Assembly (NCBI RefSeq): GCF_004216755.1
Contig: NZ_SGWZ01000003.1
Span: 124,001-188,000, forward strand
Length of the DNA stretch: 64,000 nucleotides
Reading direction: 5' to 3'
Source: Kerstersia gyiorum
GTDB taxonomy: Bacteria; Pseudomonadota; Gammaproteobacteria; Burkholderiales; Burkholderiaceae_B
In this document: positions 1 through 9,297 of the stretch, piece by piece
Numbering within the stretch: position 1 is the first letter of the stretch
Layout of the letters: the number at the start of each line of letters is the position of its first letter
Notes under the pieces: generated by a model
What the model was told of the DNA's origin: nothing
Seen by the model: only the letters and a program-made list of their open reading frames with translations
The model's database searches: none
Position numbers and translations under genes: made by a program

Positions 1-536
1 AACGCATCAAAGAGGGCCGCTGTGTCCAATGTGTCCTCTCGGAAGTGATTGAGGCGGAAGGGGCGATCCTCCTTTCCGGAATCGAGGTCTCGCAGGAACA
101 CTGGGTAACCACGTTCATCGACTCGCTTCGCTTCGATCTCTGGAAGTTCTTCAGTGAATCGCGGCAGCCAGTTCCCCGAAATCGCGTCCTGATATGCGTA
201 CCCCATGCGGACTTCCTCGCTGGCATCCTGAGCCTCTTCGAGGACACGCTCACCTTGAGAGGTGACTGATCCCGAGGTGTTCATCCAGCCGTTCGGGATC
301 AGTTGAGTTGCAATGATGAAGGCCACCAGTTCTCCGTCCAGCCCCAGCAACTCAGCCATTTCCGAACTGTCCTGGCATCTGGCCCTTGCCAGTCCAAGGA
401 TCGCCTGCTGGAACAGGTTCAACTTGAGGACACGATTTGTTGGATAAAGGACCTTCCAAACGCGGACAGGCCACAGAAGCGGCCGCCCACCCGGGGGGCG
501 ACGGACATCGAAGCGAAGATAGCGGTCAGCGGCCAT
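1..536 (-). CDS. Partial protein with predicted helix-turn-helix region, last gene of TerY-P operon
   Basis: I do not recognise the family. An open frame begins at an ATG at 534-536, overlaps the end of the helicase gene by 11 bases and runs off the left edge, so about 178 residues are visible. It starts MAADRYLRFDVRRP. Residues 40-95 look like a helical winged-helix-like unit (FQQAILGLARARCQDSSEMA, then ELLGLDGELVAF). The rest is acidic and gives no catalytic motif. The overlap with the helicase suggests translational coupling and a role in the same system. A fused effector domain beyond the edge is possible but cannot be seen. Confidence 0.6.
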   Translation of the reverse strand, partial: MAADRYLRFDVRRPPGGRPLLWPVRVWKVLYPTNRVLKLNLFQQAILGLARARCQDSSEMAELLGLDGELVAFIIATQLIPNGWMNTSGSVTSQGERVLEEAQDASEEVRMGYAYQDAISGNWLPRFTEELPEIEAKRVDERGYPVFLRDLDSGKEDRPFRLNHFREDTLDTAALFDA

Positions 537-3500
537 GCGCCATCTCCTCTCTGCAAAGCTTGAGGAATGCAGCCAGAGCCGGGACCCCTTCCTCGGACTC
601 GGGCCCTTCGGCCATGTGTTTGGCACCGACGGCGACGAGGAGCTTCCTCTGGCGACTCATCGCCACGTTCATGCGATTTGCCAACCGCAAGTGTCCATAC
701 TTGCTGTTTAGCAATCGTTCGCGCTCTTCCCCTTCCTTCTGATCGGGAATCACCACGTCGTTAGCTCGCACTACGGACAGGAAGACGAGGTCAAACTCTT
801 TGCCTTGAAACGCGTCAACCGTGCCGACGCGCAGTCGCTCATCACCTGATTCAGTCTGCCGGTAGGAGCGTGCGATTCGGATTTCCCCATCCTCTTCCTC
901 TGCCAAGCCCTCGTCAGCCAGTGCATCAAGTATCAGGTCACACTGGGCGCGGTAGAAACTGATGACCCCAATGCTCAGCGACGGCCCACATGAATCTGCA
1001 ATCCGCTTAACCTCTTTTGCAATAGAAATTGCCTCCGCCCGTCTTTCATAACCGGGTTTTAGGAATCTTTCCTTCCCGTCCTGCAGAGGCACATCCAACC
1101 AAGCCGCACATTTGCCTTGGTAGCCAGGAATCGTGTGAGCGAAATCCTCCGCAGGTCGCCCCGAGTGCAAGACGTCCAATCCCTCAGATTCATAGAACTG
1201 TTTGCTGATGAAGTCACCCAGTGTCGGATGCATTCTGTACTGCGTATCGAGCATCACGACGCGCTTGATGTTGTCGACTTTCTCTTGCTCCCTAAGCTGC
1301 TTCACCAGCCGCTCAAAAAGACTCTGCTCATACGCCTTCGCTTGAGCCTCAGTCAGGCTTTGTCTCGAAATTAGTTCGTCTTCCAACTCTCGTTGAACAA
1401 GGTGAGGTAGTTGTCGATGGTCGCCGACCAGGATGATGCGACGCCGCGCCATCGCCATAGGAACGAAAAGGTCTAGAGGGTTTGCCCTGGCGGCTTCGTC
1501 GATGACAACCGTGTCGAACTCAATTCCTTCTGTTGCATCTAGGTCGCTCAACTCTTTCAAACTACTCATAGCCTTACCAGCTGACTGCTGGCAGGTCGCA
1601 CCGACAATGCTGGCGTACTCGCGGACCGCTCTCGCTGCCTCATTGGGGGCTTGGGAAAGTGCCGCGTGGTACGAGGCCACTACCGCAGAGATGCCACGGC
1701 GAGATTGACGCAAAGGCGCGTCGATTGCGTGCTCGATGTTGGCCAAGAGACCAAGTGCTTCGCCGCTCAACGCTTGCTTTAGCTGTGGGGGCCTGTAATC
1801 GGGGCTCAACCGATCCAGCATGGACCGCTTAAACGCAGCCAATTCAGCAAGATCTGCTTCAGTGGCATCGGCAACCGTTGAAAGTCGCTGGAGCAAGCCC
1901 CATTCCGAATCTTGAAGATTGACGTTGCTGCGCCGCAGCGTGCGCTCAAGCTGGTGAGCTCTGTCCGGCCCGTCGTCGGCGAACCCGATAGAACTGGTGC
2001 GCAGAGCCCTCAGCAAGCGCACAAGCCCAGCAGGCTCATTGGCCTGACGCTGGGTTTCGACTCTCTTCTGCTGGGCAAGAAACTCATCCCATCGGTCCTT
2101 AATTTGGGCCGGGAGACGAACGTCTAGATCGAACAGCTGACGCAAAAGGACATCAATTTGCTCGAACTGTGTTTGGCGTTCCTGTGCCGACATGCTCGCG
2201 AGTCTCAATGCTGTGATACGTCGATCTAGCTCTTCCAATGGTTGAGTCAGCGGCTCATTCAGCCGAATCGCGTCGAGTCGCACAGAGATTTCTTTCCGTT
2301 TGCGTTCACACCAAACACCAACGGGGTCGACACCGCCTTCATCACGACGCCCTCGACCGCCAATTCGAACGGCAGGCAAGCCAAAGACTTCTGCACGATT
2401 CAGGGCGTTATCGACCGCATCGTGCTGGTAACTGCTAATCAGCACTTGGTGCTGCAGCGAGTTTTCCCCGAGTGTTTCGGCAAGGCGCCGCTGCAAAGCT
2501 GCAATGACCTGAGTCTTACCTGTTCCTGGTGGGCCAACGATAAGTGCGATATCAGGTGTATTGATCGCCTTCTCCAGCGCCTCAATCTGCCGCTTGGTCG
2601 GAACACCCTTGAAGCAAGATTTGGCGTAGGTGGATAAGCCGTCGAGCTGACGTCGCCGGGCGCTTGGCGGAGCCACCCCTTCCAGCAAGTAGCTCAGTTG
2701 CGGCAGTCGCCGTCCTTCATTGATAGATTGCCTTGCGCGTGCACGACGGGTCTGTACGGCTTCATCACCCGATAGTGAGTAGTAGATGAACCCTTGGTTG
2801 GGGGGGCGTTCTGAGCGCCGGTCCTGGCTCGGAACCAAGACCACGCCATCCCGCTCGAACCGCAATACACCACGAACCGGGCAACGGCGTGCTCGGTCAG
2901 CTCTGCCCGGCACGTCATCAACCTCGGAATCAAGATCAAGCTCCCGATCCCCAAGCTCCACTTGCGTCGTGTTCGCCAGCCCCAAAGCTTTCCATCGTTT
3001 CCGGAAATCCCTTAGGTGATCCGCATCAACTTTTAGAAACCAGGCCCACAGTTCACCTTCGACGAGCTCCGCACTCTTGAAGCGAAGAGAACCCAGTTCC
3101 CTCGCACAATCTCGAGCCTGCTCCCATTCGAGCGCACCATACTCTTGCCATAAACGTAGGTAGCTGCCGTTGTCGCGCAGCGCGGCATCCAAAAGTGCGC
3201 GTTGCTCTGTACTCTGGAGACGCGCGGCGACACTGGCATCTTGGAAAGAGATCTTGCCAACGGCCATCGCTACACGTGCTGTAGCCCCCTTGAGACGAGT
3301 GACGCTCATCAGTTTCAGCACGCCAGCATCTCGTTTGACGTTGCCGCGCCAGCCTGCACCAAACAGAACGAAACTCTCATCGGAAGCGTTGTCGAAGCGG
3401 CCAAGAAAAACACGATCCATTTCTGCGGTCGGTGCTTTTTCAGCTGAGATGAATTGCTCATTCAACCAACCAACTGCAGTGGGTACGTCTGAAGCAGAAA

Positions 3501-3840
3501 TCTCACCCCTGCTGGCCAATTGCTCCGCAATGGACTCATCAACAGAAATCGCCATATCCAGCTGGATCTGCTCGACCAAATCCAGCGATTGAAGGTGGAG
3601 GACCTCGCCATGCCGATGTCTTAACACCCACAACGTCAGGCCTCGTTGGACCTGAAGCGCAGTTCGATCTTGGCGTCCTTCTGCTTTGCCGACGCAAACG
3701 GAGTTGCCCTGTCGGAGAAGATAGTCATTACCGTGTGCCTGTACTGACACGGCCTCACCGATTTGCCAATCGGCTCCCAGGTCGTCACATGTGAACTGGG
3801 CAAGTTCACCCGACAGAAGAGGAAAGTCGCAGAGTTTCAT
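526..3840 (-). CDS. SF1 (UPF1-like) helicase of TerY-P-type operon
   Basis: Large 1104-residue protein with a C-terminal superfamily 1 helicase core. Visible motifs are Walker A GPPGTGKT (residues 436-443), a Walker B of the form VVIDEAARA, motif III LVGDHRQLPH, a YRMHP motif, VGTVDAFQGKEFDLV, and NVAMSRQRKLLVAVG near the end. The first 400 residues show no domain I can name. Family knowledge points to ATP-driven nucleic-acid unwinding or remodelling. It starts 7 bases after the kinase stop and overlaps the next gene, so it belongs to a five-gene operon. In TerY-P systems extra modules often accompany the VWA/phosphatase/kinase triad. I infer that the helicase is the nucleic-acid-acting arm of the system. 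Confidence 0.85.
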   Translation of the reverse strand: MKLCDFPLLSGELAQFTCDDLGADWQIGEAVSVQAHGNDYLLRQGNSVCVGKAEGRQDRTALQVQRGLTLWVLRHRHGEVLHLQSLDLVEQIQLDMAISVDESIAEQLASRGEISASDVPTAVGWLNEQFISAEKAPTAEMDRVFLGRFDNASDESFVLFGAGWRGNVKRDAGVLKLMSVTRLKGATARVAMAVGKISFQDASVAARLQSTEQRALLDAALRDNGSYLRLWQEYGALEWEQARDCARELGSLRFKSAELVEGELWAWFLKVDADHLRDFRKRWKALGLANTTQVELGDRELDLDSEVDDVPGRADRARRCPVRGVLRFERDGVVLVPSQDRRSERPPNQGFIYYSLSGDEAVQTRRARARQSINEGRRLPQLSYLLEGVAPPSARRRQLDGLSTYAKSCFKGVPTKRQIEALEKAINTPDIALIVGPPGTGKTQVIAALQRRLAETLGENSLQHQVLISSYQHDAVDNALNRAEVFGLPAVRIGGRGRRDEGGVDPVGVWCERKRKEISVRLDAIRLNEPLTQPLEELDRRITALRLASMSAQERQTQFEQIDVLLRQLFDLDVRLPAQIKDRWDEFLAQQKRVETQRQANEPAGLVRLLRALRTSSIGFADDGPDRAHQLERTLRRSNVNLQDSEWGLLQRLSTVADATEADLAELAAFKRSMLDRLSPDYRPPQLKQALSGEALGLLANIEHAIDAPLRQSRRGISAVVASYHAALSQAPNEAARAVREYASIVGATCQQSAGKAMSSLKELSDLDATEGIEFDTVVIDEAARANPLDLFVPMAMARRRIILVGDHRQLPHLVQRELEDELISRQSLTEAQAKAYEQSLFERLVKQLREQEKVDNIKRVVMLDTQYRMHPTLGDFISKQFYESEGLDVLHSGRPAEDFAHTIPGYQGKCAAWLDVPLQDGKERFLKPGYERRAEAISIAKEVKRIADSCGPSLSIGVISFYRAQCDLILDALADEGLAEEEDGEIRIARSYRQTESGDERLRVGTVDAFQGKEFDLVFLSVVRANDVVIPDQKEGEERERLLNSKYGHLRLANRMNVAMSRQRKLLVAVGAKHMAEGPESEEGVPALAAFLKLCREEMAHGR

Positions 3841-3847
3841 CGTTGCC

Positions 3848-5275
3848 TCACCAGTTGAAACGCCAAACGACGTGCTCTTCTTCTACCGCGCCTAGGTGGA
3901 GCCAAAAAGATACTCCTGAACGACTGTCTGACTTGAGCCGCTGACGACGCACAACAGCGACGACTTTGTCATCAGATGCTCTCTGCAAGGAAACTTGCGT
4001 ACCGACTGATGGCTCTATCCACAACCCATCCTTAGCAAGTTCGACAGTGCATAGCGGACGGGCATCCGCGTACAGGGACGTCCCCAAAGGCAAAGTCTTT
4101 AACACGGTAGGGCTCATACTCAAAACCATCGCCTTGCCTGTGCGAGTCCAGCACTCTTTTCGAATCAACGACTCTGGAACATCTTCCGGCAAGCCCTCCC
4201 GGAGCAGATCCGGAGGCATATAGCGATATTCCTGCAAGAGGATCGTGCGATTCGTGTCCTGGGCGTGATCGCAAAATGGACAGATGTGCTTCGAGGTGTA
4301 GAAAAACGTGCTGCCGCAAGACTCGCATTGATCGCAATGGCCTGTGGCAGCCTCGAAGGCATCTGCCCACTCATTCAGACATGGCCGCTCACCCGGATTG
4401 TTCAGCCCGGCATTGAAGCATCGTTCAAACAGCGCACGCAGTGGCGCATTGAGCGTGATTTCGCGGGGAAGACCTATCGACAAGGCGTTGCTGCGATCAA
4501 CTGGGTGATCTACCCAAGGGAGTTCGCCTCGGAGTGCCGCCTCTTCACGCTCGGGTTCACCTTCAAGCACAACGTCCCCCTTGAGGGGGTGAACCAGAGT
4601 GAGGATGCGATACGCCATGACCGCAAAACTCCAGCTGTCGGTCAGTGTATTGATGCCGGACTCTCCCCTCAGAATCTCTGGAGCCCCGTAATCAGGGGTG
4701 AATACACCTTGCTGACCGTCACGCGACTGACTCGCAACGTTGTCGGCGTCGATTAACCAGACTTCGGCGTACTCTAGTGACTGCGATACGAAGACATTTG
4801 CAGGAGAAAGATCGCCATAGGCGAGTCCTCGACCATGCAGATCCGCCAGCACCCGAGCCAGTCGCGCGAGCATCTTCAACCGGCGCAACAGACCGCCTGT
4901 CTTCACATAACCGGATAGGCCTTCATCTGACATCAAGGCGTCCGTCGCCACCTGCATCAGTTCAGTCATTGGGGCCAGTCCATCCATCAGTTCCATGACG
5001 TAACCGGGCTGCGGCTGCGTAATAAGAGCTTGTGGATGAGCGATTGGAAGGCCCTCAAGTGGCTGACGCATAAGTGCGCGAATCTTGCTCGTCCAACTGA
5101 CTCGCTTTTCTTCTGTGGTTGCACGCGCGACTTTTACGAGAACGTTGGGGTAGTTGGTCGTGCAAACGATCCCTTGACCGCCTTCTCCGATACGCCCCGT
5201 CAGCTCATAGGACTGACCATGTTGGTCCAGCACCGTCCTGTTTTTCTTTGGCGCTTCTGGTGTTGCTGTGCTCAT
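3848..5275 (-). CDS. Serine/threonine-like protein kinase with zinc ribbon (TerY-P triad)
   Basis: 475 residues. The N-terminal kinase fold has a glycine loop GEGGQGIV (30-37), a candidate lysine in VLVKVA (K48), a catalytic loop YGDLSPANV (D155, N160) and DAD (176-178) in place of DFG. Residues 314-335 form a zinc-ribbon pattern: a Cys at 314, 317 and 320, then CPFC at 332-335. The last 120 residues are beta-rich, possibly an OB-like module. The start overlaps the PP2C stop by 4 bases. The HGRGLAYGD form of the catalytic loop is typical of the divergent kinases in TerY-phosphorylation triads, which are reported to act in phage defence and stress response. It probably phosphorylates the VWA partner or itself; that is inference. 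Confidence 0.87.
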   Translation of the reverse strand: MSTATPEAPKKNRTVLDQHGQSYELTGRIGEGGQGIVCTTNYPNVLVKVARATTEEKRVSWTSKIRALMRQPLEGLPIAHPQALITQPQPGYVMELMDGLAPMTELMQVATDALMSDEGLSGYVKTGGLLRRLKMLARLARVLADLHGRGLAYGDLSPANVFVSQSLEYAEVWLIDADNVASQSRDGQQGVFTPDYGAPEILRGESGINTLTDSWSFAVMAYRILTLVHPLKGDVVLEGEPEREEAALRGELPWVDHPVDRSNALSIGLPREITLNAPLRALFERCFNAGLNNPGERPCLNEWADAFEAATGHCDQCESCGSTFFYTSKHICPFCDHAQDTNRTILLQEYRYMPPDLLREGLPEDVPESLIRKECWTRTGKAMVLSMSPTVLKTLPLGTSLYADARPLCTVELAKDGLWIEPSVGTQVSLQRASDDKVVAVVRRQRLKSDSRSGVSFWLHLGAVEEEHVVWRFNW

Positions 5276-5976
5276 TCAGACGTCCTAAAAATGGCCACGA
5301 GTGTTTTGTCGTCGCTGTGTAAGGGTGTGGCCCAGTCATTCAGTTCAGACTGCAACCAGCGCCTGCCTCTGCGCCGATTCCGAGTGCTCACGTCTTGATA
5401 AAGCGCATCAAAGAAGTCGGCAAGATGGGCAGGTTCGAGGTCATCGGCCACGCCATCTGTCATCAGGACCACGCCATCACCCGGCTCGGTGAATCGGCCT
5501 TTCGTATAGCTCCATTTGTCCTGCAGGTGTGTGGACTCAAGTGCCCAAGTCTGATTGCCATATGCTGTGCGCTCTGGCGTGACGCGACGGAACTCGCCCG
5601 CGCATTTCACCAACAGAAGACCATCACCCAATTGGGCTGCATGGACCTCGCCTTGATCTGTCACGCGGCCGAACAGCAGCGTGGTCGCGGCGTCCCGAGG
5701 AATTGTCGGACCAATCGCTTTAAGCCATTGCTGATGAATCAAGGGCAGAGTTGCCGGCAGATCGAAACTGCTCGATGTGGCGCGCAAGATCCGCCGGGTA
5801 ACTTGGCAGGCACTACGTGCCCCCAGATCACTACGTGCTCGCGATCCCAAACCGTCTGCTGCAGCCGCAATCCAGCCACCACGGCAACCCGCCAGAACCA
5901 TCGCGTCCTGATTTGGCTCGCCCAGATCCAGGTGTCGGGGGCCGATGACGCTCGCGCCGCAGGCAATAAACCTCAT
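5272..5976 (-). CDS. PP2C-family protein phosphatase (TerY-P triad)
   Basis: 234 residues, a compact PPM/PP2C domain without extra modules. Metal-binding motifs are visible in order: NQDA (22-25), ADGLG (40-44), LGDG near 116-119, MTDGVADD near 172 and SDDKT near 220. These supply the acidic residues for the two-metal centre. Both ends overlap neighbours by 4 bases (ATGA-type junctions), which predicts coupled translation with the VWA gene before it and the kinase after it. It should oppose the kinase by dephosphorylating a shared target. Confidence 0.88.
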   Translation of the reverse strand: MRFIACGASVIGPRHLDLGEPNQDAMVLAGCRGGWIAAAADGLGSRARSDLGARSACQVTRRILRATSSSFDLPATLPLIHQQWLKAIGPTIPRDAATTLLFGRVTDQGEVHAAQLGDGLLLVKCAGEFRRVTPERTAYGNQTWALESTHLQDKWSYTKGRFTEPGDGVVLMTDGVADDLEPAHLADFFDALYQDVSTRNRRRGRRWLQSELNDWATPLHSDDKTLVAIFRTSE

Positions 5977-6791
5977 TGGAAGTCGAGGTCCAGCGCGTCA
6001 TCATCCGGGGGCGGGACAACGAATGCGGTTGAGACGTCTGGATTTTGGCTTGCCGTGCGAGTGGTCACACTCATGGTCACTGCACGGAAGAAACGGTGGA
6101 TGTCTCGGGCGTTGTGGGCCTTGAAAATAGGAGCCTCTGCGTCGTTCGCAAAATCCTTCAGCATTGCTTCATCGGCATCCGGCCCAATCGCCATTGCAAG
6201 ACGGGTCGCTTTTTGTGCCCGTTCGGAGTCGCGAAGAGCCTTGAAAGGACCCTCCCAGTCGTCGGTCGGTTGTCCATCAGACAACAGAATCAAAACGGGG
6301 CGATAGGCTCGGGAGGGGATGCGATCCTTGTCCTCCAGCAACTGACGCGCGAGATCAAATGCCGCACCCATCGGCGTGACACCGTCAGCCTTAAATTCCG
6401 AGAACCCTGCGACCCCATGTGCCGCAACCAATGGCAAGTGCAACTGCGCCTTGCCACCAAAGGTGATCAGGCCCACCTGGATCTCGGCGCGCAAACGACT
6501 TTCCTTGGCGAAAGTCGAGACCATGTCCTTCATCGCAGCATTTAGCGCTTCGATCTTGCCGTTCTCCCCCATGCTGCCACTTGTGTCAGCCAAGACGATC
6601 ACGGGGAGAGGCCGGGGCGTGGCGACAGCGAATTTTTTGAGACTGCTCATCTTCTTTGTCCTTTGATCAGGTTGATTTTTTGTGTTCTGGGTTGGGGCTT
6701 TAGGCGGCGAAATTGGTGACGTAGCGGAACGCATCGCGAGATCGCCGACGTACCGGCTCACGATGTCTTCCTGGTATTTGGCAAACCCCAT
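5973..6791 (-). CDS. TerY-like von Willebrand factor A domain protein
   Basis: 272 residues. The VWA domain begins near residue 60 with a canonical MIDAS motif, VIVLADTSGSMG (D69, S71, S73), and a later DGVTPMG supplies the MIDAS threonine region. Two starts are possible. The ATG at 6791 has a GGAGG 8 bases upstream and adds a 47-residue Pro/Lys-rich leader (starts MGFAKYQEDIV). The ATG at 6650 has an AAGGA-like site and gives a 225-residue TerY-sized protein. I keep the longer form because its ribosome-binding site is better. It is the first gene of the operon. The AT-rich 237 bases upstream (6792-7028) hold no other gene and probably contain the promoter. VWA proteins of this type act as metal-dependent binding scaffolds. 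Confidence 0.85.
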   Translation of the reverse strand: MGFAKYQEDIVSRYVGDLAMRSATSPISPPKAPTQNTKNQPDQRTKKMSSLKKFAVATPRPLPVIVLADTSGSMGENGKIEALNAAMKDMVSTFAKESRLRAEIQVGLITFGGKAQLHLPLVAAHGVAGFSEFKADGVTPMGAAFDLARQLLEDKDRIPSRAYRPVLILLSDGQPTDDWEGPFKALRDSERAQKATRLAMAIGPDADEAMLKDFANDAEAPIFKAHNARDIHRFFRAVTMSVTTRTASQNPDVSTAFVVPPPDDDALDLDFQ

Positions 6792-7028
6792 ATCTCAGCC
6801 TCCAACTCATAAAATTTCTTATCATCAAGCACAAACCGTAGCCAGTTTTTTGACTGATGCTTGAGCAACCAATTCATCAATGATTAAAAACTACTTTACC
6901 ATTAAATACATTTCATTCGGATCTGATGTGCCTGCGATCCGTTGATAACGAGAACTGTGGTGAGTCCTGGTATTCTGAGCCAGTCTGTCATTTCTGGCTT
7001 TCGGATTCAGAGCTGTGGTGGGCTCTGC

Positions 7029-7952
7029 TCATCGCCCAGAAACCAGCCCAACATCAAGCGCATCAGCCTGCGCGGCAAAGTCTCGTGGACGGCGTTTCTG
7101 GAAGGTTGCCAGGTTGGCGAGCTTCCAGCGCAACGCGGGCAACTGGTCGGCGTGCGGGCATTGCAACAGCGACCAGTCGGGTTCGGCGCGAGCCAGTCCG
7201 CTCAGGAACTGCCGGTGGGCGGCGCTCAGCCGCTGCGGCAGTTCCTAGCGTAATTGAGTGCGGGTTTCTAGCAGAGCCTCAAGTGGGCAGTCCACTTCAG
7301 TCATGCCCACGAAAGCGCGTTCATATTCGACCACGATGTCCTTGTCGTTGCCGAACAGCACTTCATGGGTGGGCCGGTTGTGCCCTGCCAGATAGATCAC
7401 GAAGCATTCGACCATGGCATCGGTCAGACCTCCGGTCTGGAGCAACTGCCAGACATCGAACAGGTCTCGCGGATGCTGGCGATCCAGGGCAGCAACCAGT
7501 TTGCCTGCGTAGAGTTCGTCCGGGGCGAGCACCGGCACCGCAAATTCGACCCCGAACAAATCGCCGGTGCGGGCATTCAACTGCCTGTGCTCAATGGGCA
7601 GCACCGTGCCACGGAACACCACATTGACCTCGACCTTGACTTGGCTGGTTTCGTTCTCGACGATCAGCTTGGTGTCGCCAAGGTCTTTGCTGCGGATCAG
7701 CCTTGTCTGTACGCCAAGGCGTTCGACACGCTGCGCGATGGCTGCCAGTTCCTGGTTGATATCCTCTAGTGCCTGATCACGTGGAGTCTGCCAGGGGCGG
7801 TACACCACATCTATATCCACCGATAGGCGGGGCATATCTCGCAGGAACAAATTGATGGCAGTGCCACCCTTCATGGCGAAGATGTCGTTATCGAACACGT
7901 CGGGCGCGATGTTCAGCAACAGGCGGACGGTGTCGGCGTAGTGTTTATCCAT
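7029..7952 (-). pseudogene. AbiEii nucleotidyltransferase toxin, interrupted by an amber codon
   Basis: The toxin of a type IV AbiE pair. The N-terminal motif KGGTAINLF followed by SVDIDVVY is the nucleotidyltransferase signature of AbiEii. The frame stops after 235 residues at a TAG (7245-7247). The same frame then continues for exactly 71 more codons to a TGA at 7029-7031. That tail (ELPQRLSAAHRQFLSGLARA, later LRWKLANLATF) looks like normal AbiEii C-terminus and brings the total to about 307 residues, the usual family size. A single nonsense substitution is the simplest explanation. The start overlaps the antitoxin stop by 8 bases. The antitoxin is intact, so selection may have favoured loss of the toxin. 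Confidence 0.85.
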
Positions 7953-8703
7953 GAGGGTTCAGGCTCAACAGGGTTCCGTCATCCAGCCGGCTCATCCAGC
8001 GGCTGGCACTGCCGGAGCGTACCGGGTATTGCGCCAGTAGCTCATCCACGTCAATAACGCCGGTTTCCCGCGCCCAGGTAAGAAATAGGCGCACGGCCTT
8101 GACGCTGGTGCAACAGGCCAGCAACCGTCCGAGCACATCCTTGCGCGGTGAGCGCAGGCCATCGAACAGGTTGCGGGATTCTTCGAGGCTTTCCCGTGTG
8201 CCGGTGTCGTAGAGCAACTCCAGCACTGCGCGTTCAGGCACTGCCACCCGCAGTCCAGCAGGCTGTCCGGGTGGTGTGTGCAGGGTTTTGCTGGCGAGGT
8301 CATCGTTGGGCCAATCGAACAGCCTTGCATTGACGTAACGCGCAGGAAACCGTGTGGTGAACCAGGCAGGCAACGCAAAGCGGGCCTCGCCCCAGAGCAC
8401 CAAGGTTTCCCTGGGGGCCAGGTTGTGCCGAACCCCTTGCAGCGCCAGGGCGCTTTTGCCGCCGATGTGCAGCCCGGCGACCCGCTCTTGCAGAAGCCGC
8501 AGCGCACCGCTGGCGTCAAAGTTGTCGTTAGGATAAGCATAGACGCCGTGTCCCAGGCGCACCAGCCAGCCGCTCTTGGCGTAGCGGGCGGCCAGTTTGG
8601 GCGACACGCCGAAGGTTTCAAGCACGGCGAGATCGAACGGTGCCCCCCGAGGAAGCTCCGCCTGCAGGCGCTTGATTATCTGGTGTCTCGAATGTTCACT
8701 CAT
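7945..8703 (-). CDS. AbiEi-family antitoxin (type IV TA)
   Basis: About 252 residues from the ATG at 8703 (MSEHSRHQI). An upstream in-frame ATG at 8721 adds only six residues. The N-terminus looks like the winged helix of AbiEi (LETFGVSPKLAARYAKSGWL, then GHGVYAYP). The centre (GGKSALALQGVRH) and the C-terminus fit AbiEi proteins. These proteins repress their own operon and counter the AbiEii nucleotidyltransferase without direct binding. It is cotranscribed with and overlaps the broken toxin downstream. A second, sequence-divergent AbiE pair lies at 19307-20970, so the two are separate acquisitions, not a duplication. Confidence 0.85.
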   Translation of the reverse strand: MSEHSRHQIIKRLQAELPRGAPFDLAVLETFGVSPKLAARYAKSGWLVRLGHGVYAYPNDNFDASGALRLLQERVAGLHIGGKSALALQGVRHNLAPRETLVLWGEARFALPAWFTTRFPARYVNARLFDWPNDDLASKTLHTPPGQPAGLRVAVPERAVLELLYDTGTRESLEESRNLFDGLRSPRKDVLGRLLACCTSVKAVRLFLTWARETGVIDVDELLAQYPVRSGSASRWMSRLDDGTLLSLNPHG

Positions 8704-8855
8704 GCAAGAAATATACGTCAAAATCTAATCATTAACCACTAAAATTGATAGATTTTTCTCTAAAATTCACCCCATAGTGGAATTTCACGCTTAAATCCAA
8801 TCGTAACCGGCCAGGATGAAAAACGCAGCCAAGATAGGCCCACCGCTCCACTGAC

Positions 8856-8975
8856 GACAGGCCAAGATTGGACGACGGTTCCGGCTGTTCTTCCGGTAAG
8901 ACTTGAAGGCCAAAGATCATCGTCCATGCTTGGGTCAACGATGAATCATCGGGCAACCTCATGCAAGAGATCTGC
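8856..8975 (+). pseudogene. Remnant of a YhaV-type toxin gene
   Basis: A decayed stretch matching the C-terminal part of the intact yhaV gene at 15050-15508. Reading with one frame change gives AKIGRRFRLFFR, a stop, then PKIIVHAWVNDES. The intact gene has AKLGKRYRLFFRYD and ARIIVYAWINDEQ at the same place. It therefore carries at least one stop (TAT to TAA) and one frameshift. No prlF remains upstream. The surrounding 8704-9160 shows no other gene. Confidence 0.75.
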
Positions 8976-9163
8976 CTCAGCAATGACGACCGATGCGGCT
9001 TGGCGGGATTCATCATGGATGCCAGCGGAGGCCACTGGATGCAGGCGGACAGCCGACGTTGACGCTGTAAACTAGCTAGTCCACAATCCAATCCATCCAG
9101 TCATTCTGGATGAATTTAATTTGTTTTCAATCAATGAGTTATGGCTTCATCCTGGAGCCTGTT

Positions 9164-9173
9164 TCCCGCTCCA
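9164..9173 (+). repeat. Degenerate tRNA-Gly 3'-end (att-like) copy
   Basis: The sequence tcccgctcca matches the last ten bases, CCA included, of the intact tRNA-Gly at 40137-40212. The preceding bases (ctgtt) differ from the cgtc of the better copies. It is followed by island left-end sequence (9174-9297), just as at 13729. It is read as the oldest remaining attachment-site duplication in the stack. Confidence 0.6.
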
Positions 9174-9297
9174 GATTCTAAAAAGGCCCAGACTTCGGTC
9201 TGAGCCTTTTGCGTCTGCGTGATTCTCGGTTCATCTAAAGTCGATTGATTCGAAAGCGTTTTCGGTCTACGAATCGTCCAGCGGAGCCTATCGGTAT
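9174..9297 (+). repeat. Island left-end segment, copy 1
   Basis: About 120 bases closely matching 13729-13851 and, more loosely, 40258-40315. A shared core reads gattcgaaagcgttttcgg followed by tctacgaatcgtccagcgga. At 40258 the same sequence lies between tRNA-Gly and the integrase promoter, so it marks the integrase-side end of an element. Here the integrase is gone and an unrelated open frame follows. Confidence 0.7.
9180..9210 (+). terminator. Hairpin terminator in left-end repeat
   Basis: Stem AAAAGGC(C)CAGAC, loop TTCG, then GTCTGAGCCTTTT. A better-paired version sits at the equivalent place after the copy at 13715-13728, so the hairpin is a conserved part of this island left end. Confidence 0.6.

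Noticed and set aside
5395..6306. 303-codon plus-strand frame
   Set aside because: Antisense shadow of the PP2C and VWA genes with no domain of its own.
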